Assembly: GCA_036897095.1 (NCBI GenBank)
Contig: JAYMSP010000051.1
Span: 1 to 64,000, forward strand
Reading direction: 5' to 3'
From: Plantago elongata
Taxonomy: Eukaryota > Streptophyta > Magnoliopsida > Lamiales > Plantaginaceae
DNA: 64,000 nt
This document shows, one piece after another, positions 59,301 to 64,000 of the stretch (positions are counted from its first letter, which is position 1; each line of letters begins with the position of its first letter). The position numbers and the translations under genes are program-made. Below the pieces are notes generated by a model that had not been told where the DNA came from, did no database searches, and saw only the letters and a program-made list of their open reading frames with translations.

Positions 59301-62300
59301 TAGGGATTGCAATTTGAAAATGTTAATCAATAACCTAAAAGAGAAAGAAAAAAAAAAACCTGGCTATGTAATCAACTTCACAACCAATTTCAGCCTCTTC
59401 ATTCAGAGGTTCAATCCATGAGCTAACAAGCGACCGATACTTCCGTGTCAAGATCATGGCTCTCGGTGGAATTTTTTGGTTATCTTTTGCCATGGCGTCA
59501 AGAGCATCAAGTAATTCGACAATCCTTCCTGATTTCAGATATAATTGTCAGTGACAAGTCATTTATTGAGAACCTTGCAGCAAGAATAAAATAATATTAG
59601 CAAAATTGAAATGCAAAGAAATTGTTGAGAGTCAACTAGATACCTAACAGACAATGAAGCGCAACTCAGTTGGTATCACGCTTCTCATCCAACCAATAGG
59701 TTTGGGGTTCGAGACACATTAGCCGTTTCAAAATAAAAAAGAAAAAAAAAAACTAGATACCTAACACTTAAATCTCAATTGGTTTTAATTATTTTTTACA
59801 AAATGGTGTATCTCTTTGAAACTAAAGATTATTATATCGTAAGGTTGAGTAAGAATTGTTTCATGATCACTTTATGGCCATTCAGCTTTTAATTGATCTT
59901 TAACCGCAGTAACAAGTGATGGTTAAGAATGTATGTCCATGAAATGCATGCTGAGAGATCTAAAGGTACATCATAGATTGACATTGTTTGGACTGTAATA
60001 TGAAAGTTGTTACACCACAAAGATGTGAGTGATTTCTACAGACATGAAAATTCTCTGGTTTCAAAGATTATACATAAATGTCTATCCAAGTACAAAATCT
60101 TGTTATGCAACCTTAAAAATGCTGTTCCAAGAAGCCCTTTTACAAATGTGATAGTTTTGGGTCTAATCTACCAACTTACATCCCTATTGTGAATCTTCGC
60201 ACAACTTTTTTCATGTTTTCTTAGCTGACATGTCACCTACTGTTTCTAGTTTGCTAGTACAGGTGATGCACTGTAGCTTTATGGAGAAACTAGAAACTGG
60301 AAAGGGTAATTTATATTATAACGCAGGACCAGTCAGACATGCATGCACGCAAACACGCCAAATAAATAAAAAGGATAATTAGATAGAGAGACGACACAAC
60401 CTTCTCTGCACAGTGCACGAAGATATAATGAAAGTGGATCGCCATATTGCCCCTCATTATGTAGAATTTTCGTCCAACCTTCATAATTTTTTAAGGCACG
60501 AAAATGGCGTATTGCTTCTTTGGTAACACAATATTTTGTGAAGCACTCCACCAGCAGCCTAAACAAGAGTCAGAATCCTTTATCCACAACATTTAACCAC
60601 ATTTATGAGATGAGCCACAACTTTGACATATCATTTGCTGCACAATTGAACATGTTTGAATGACTTGGAGTGCAAATAAAGTACAAGCATAACTCCATGG
60701 CCATGCTCCACCCAAATTTATTAAATGTTGCCTTGCAAGTTGCAACTTGCAACTATCTTCAGGTCTATATATTTAAAATGCAACGCATGCGGTGATACAA
60801 CATTAGTTCACTTCATCGATCCATATAGTAGTATACTCTATTGTAGAAAGCCAGTCAGCCCCCTCAAAACTGGAGACTTGTTTAATAAAGACTGCTTGAA
60901 AGATTAGATGAGAGTTACAAAGACATATAACCCTGTAATTTGACAAAATATCTAAAGTATGCCACACAATTAGGAGGAATTCAACAAATGAATATGCCAG
61001 ATGAAGGTAACAAGCAATCAACAGAGGTTGGCAAGCAGACCAGGATCGCATTTAATTTGTGATGTTTAAAAGAAGAAAGTCTCTTACGCGTAGGTTCTCA
61101 CATTGGGTTGCACGCGCCTGTAGCTTTCCACCATCATCCCGAGCAACTCAGCAACATCTTGAACCCTATGATGTCATATTTAAATGTGATGACCTCATAT
61201 ATTATACTATTGATGGAGAAAATAATAATCACAGTTGTTCACTTCTTGTGGAATATAGATTAAGCATGAGTTATCTTTCTTAATAACATGATTAATGACT
61301 TTAACCTGCCATTCAGATTCACTTTTGTCTCCAATTCAAAGATCAGAAGGTATGCAATTGGTCAAGGAGGTCAGCAATAAATACTGCCCAAGAGCAATCA
61401 GCTTTGGTTTTTGCACACATGATTTGTCATCAAAGCTATAATCACCTAAAGAAATAGGTTTTATTTGAACAGAGGTGTTACAAGAAATTTAAGTCTTCCA
61501 GACAGAGAGGATCAAGTACGGCATGCAACAGAAACAAAAAAAAAACAATAAAGAATGGAATCAACAACACTGACTGAGATTTATATGGTCTGGTTGTGTT
61601 TCTACATACAAAGGCGAGCAGGGGTAATGCGTGGTACCAAATATAGGGCTAAACATGCAACTTTATAACATGACTCAATCCATTACAAAGGTTCGCTCTT
61701 ACTCAGGCTTTGTTCATTGCCCAAGTGTTCCAGAAAAGCACTAGCAGTATTATTTACCTGTCATATGATTCTGCTCTCGTATAAGCTTGAATCACCCAAT
61801 TATATGTTTCTGTGTTAGGCTTCATATGCCCTGAGCAAAATGCAAAGTGCAAACATAAGAGAAGCTAACAAGTTCACGCAACTAATCAATAACAAAGAAC
61901 TTTTGTATCAATGATGTGACAAACAAATATTAAGAATTGAGTGTGGCCCTATTTGAATAAAAATTTGAAAGTTGTGAAGCTCACTGCCCAAATAGCTGAA
62001 AAGTAAAAGAGAGCAAATCCTAGAATTATCAGATTGATGTAACGATAATGCATCCAAGACCATGAAAAACATATTCTGAGTGCTTCCGGAAAAGGAAAAA
62101 AAAACACACAACCACGACATGAAAAGACTGACAATTCAATCACAGAATGACACCTCTTCATGTATGGGCATTTTACATAATTTGCTGCACGTAAATTGTA
62201 TGTACTATTTTTAGGGAGCTAAAAAAAGAATTGATGTTCATTTCTCAAGTATGCAGATACAAGTCCTTGTCTCGTACTTCTGACAACAAAGATAAACACC

Positions 62301-63531
62301 CAGAACCCCCATCAAGAGCAAAAGGTAATGTGTCTTGAGTTGACATTCTTACTTGTGCTTTCACTATAAAAATATAAATGAGAACATGCACTGACTACCA
62401 GAGTACACATGATAAACTCGAGTTGACACTTTTCCTTTACATCCTTTCTCTTGACAGTGCTACGGCATGTAAAACAGAGTATCAGACATTAAGATCAGAA
62501 ATCTAATTCAGAGCCAGCATTTGACATTTGTATATTTCATAATATAGTCCCCAACTCCTCATCAGATACACTCACTTACAGCTCTTACTTGATGTATGTG
62601 ATAGACAAAGAAAAGGTATTAAAGATATGTTATAGATAACGAGTTGCAGAACCAAAGTAGGAAAAAAAGACGAACCATCTCCATATTCCATGTTCTCAAA
62701 TGTGGCAAAAGCCACTTCCGGTATTCCACATGTAGCCTAGCAAAATTGGAAAGGTTTTAGTATCTCATTTTTTACAGTTGATGAAGACAAAGTTTCAATT
62801 TCCATATCCGTAATACTAATGATGTCTGATACAGTTTATTACACATTGGTTAATAGGAAGCGGTTCAACTTGCAATCAGGCCCATCACAGCTTACTGGAC
62901 TGAACTACGCTCCCAAAAGGAGTATTGATTCCTAACTACAGCCATTGACTTAATTTCTATCAGTTGTGTTTTAGCTGATGTACTTGTTTCACAATTTGGC
63001 CAATGAGTGGTATATAGATAATGCAAATCTATTGGTGAACATTAAACGAACAGTCGTACCTGGACGCTCAACAGACAGTTGAAATGAAATGTAGTCGCCA
63101 TTCGACCAGCTGCCTCCATCTCATACGCAATGGTTAAAGCATTTGAGTGATCACCCACTTTACAATCGGCCTCAATTAGAAGATCGTAGAGCTCATCAGT
63201 AGCTCTGAGGCCTCCCTCAGCACCCTTCAGGAACACTCTGTTGGCATCTTCCAAATTACTACTTCTTACAAGCTCCTCTGGTTGAAAGAACAGAATAATC
63301 AGATACTAGACCACTAATTGAATAACAATGGAATCACTTTGGAGGCTTGTATGATGTACCAACAAGGAGAAGCCATGCTTGGCGAATGTCATAATTGAGC
63401 TTCTCCATGGCTGCAAGAATTTCTAAGCCTCTAGTGGCATGACCTTTTGACCCAAAAAGGCGAATTAATGCAATAAATGTTTCGTGAAGGGGCCGGAGAC
63501 CTTCACTTAATTCTCTTCGAAGCGAATGCAT
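56328..63531 (-). CDS. PTAC3: pTAC3, plastid SAP-domain protein (5' part outside window)
   Basis: There are twelve exons in view on the minus strand: 63531-63360, 63277-63060, 62736-62676, 61830-61758, 61165-61088, 60558-60401, 59528-59360, 58764-58302, 58120-57740, 57601-57398, 56959-56826 and 56505-56328. Phases close throughout to 762 residues and a stop. The first visible exon begins at a splice acceptor, so the start and roughly 130-150 residues lie beyond the right edge. The N-terminal half is PPR-like (LRPLHETFIALIRLFGSKGH; TYNWVIQAYTRAESYDR). Next come KRWVPRRGKTPLDPDADGF, the SAP motif (MVVSELKEELEAQDLPTDGT), a long acidic run (EAEDDEAEEEEEVEQ) and the DWFPEDVHEAFKELRNRKVF block. Arabidopsis PTAC3 (At3g04260) belongs to the plastid-encoded RNA polymerase complex, and its SAP motif binds DNA. 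A role in chloroplast transcription is inferred by homology. Confidence 0.9.
59649..59750 (+). mobile_element. Young tRNA-derived SINE in pTAC3 intron
   Basis: It is flanked by a perfect 16-bp duplication AACTAGATACCTAACA (59633-59648 and 59751-59766). The body starts GACAATGAAGCGCAACTCAG with an A-box-like CAACTCAGTTGGTA. It has a B-box GGGGTTCGAGACAC and ends in an A-rich tail of about 20 bases. The perfect duplication and long A tail mark it as the youngest of six related copies here. It lies antisense in the intron between the exons at 60558-60401 and 59528-59360. Confidence 0.82.
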
Positions 63532-64000
63532 CTGCATGAAACCAGTTTAGCCCAAGTATGTATACCTACTGCTGAAAAAGAATAATGAGATATCATCTAT
63601 TGAGTTTTTACCGGATCAGAAAATTGTTTACTAGATAATATGTAGTTTTAGTATGAAAGTAAACTAATCGAGTTCAGATTTACAGTAGAGAACAGTGCAC
63701 AATTCACAAGCCTTAGTTTTCAGAAGTGATGCTCTGGTAGTTTCTAGTACTTTCTACTAGTTACAATGAAAAATATAAAATCCCATGCAGAGATTTCCTC
63801 GAGAATTTTTTAATTTTTCTTTTTTCTTTATTTAAACGTGTAAGAAGACTCTCACATGCACAGCAGCTAGCCATAAAATACAAAGACTTAGGTTCTCTTA
63901 GATTGATAATTCGATCAAGGTAGACCACATTGATAAACAGTTGTGTGCTTATATTGGTTTCACTTTAAACAAAATTTTATGATAAATTGGATAAGGGTAA
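63532..64000 (-). other. Intron of pTAC3, continuing off the window
   Basis: The sequence is AT-rich, with no exon recognised before the right edge. The next upstream exon of the gene should lie beyond 64000. Confidence 0.5.

Noticed and set aside
59642-59766. Simple tandem repeat of AACTAGATACCTAACA
   Set aside because: The two copies are the target-site duplication of the SINE, not a tandem repeat.

Overview
This is nuclear DNA from a flowering plant, almost certainly a eudicot. It has spliced genes separated by AT-rich spacers. All recognisable proteins are plant families: an enhancer-of-polycomb-like factor, a MIK1/PXL2-type receptor kinase, the plastid SAP-domain protein pTAC3, a Neprosin protein, an FBD-type F-box protein and a Vps62/DUF946 protein. 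Plant MITEs, SINEs and LTR relics fill much of the rest. An asterid is possible, but I cannot fix the species from sequence alone.

Layout. 0-5 kb: a decayed minus-strand ARM-repeat gene of the At2g39910 type, whose 3' end is duplicated about 3.9 kb away. 5-14.3 kb: three related single-C2-domain genes (two plus, one minus), separated by a MULE-in-MULE nest and a 5'-truncated LINE. 14.3-22 kb: a Stowaway MITE, degenerate SINEs, a two-exon Vps62/DUF946 gene, and a miniature copia-like LTR element with a hAT MITE inside its right LTR. 22-30.3 kb: an enhancer-of-polycomb-like gene converging on a MIK1-like receptor kinase. 30.3-40.1 kb: a gene-poor stretch with SINEs, a MITE and one doubtful small gene. 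40.1-41.3 kb: a small predicted plastid membrane protein. 42.3-45.9 kb: an F-box/FBD gene and a truncated F-box-associated relic. 46.3-48.9 kb: a nine-exon predicted plastid membrane protein with an apparent GC-AG intron. 49-50.1 kb: an LTR-like relic with internal repeats. 50.3-52.9 kb: a seven-exon Neprosin gene. 56.3-64 kb: the C-terminal twelve exons of pTAC3, running off the right edge, with a young SINE in one intron.

The genes do not form a pathway or an operon-like unit. Three of them (pTAC3 and two unknown proteins) look plastid-targeted, and the three C2 genes look like a local paralog cluster. I joined exons by hand from GT-AG (once GC-AG) sites and reading phase. The phases close exactly for the Vps62, EPL-like, MIK1-like, 40.1-kb, F-box, 46.4-kb, Neprosin and pTAC3 models. 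I found no convincing undescribed biological system. The most informative structures are the nested transposons with intact target-site duplications, the duplicated gene tail, and the conserved-looking genes of unknown function.
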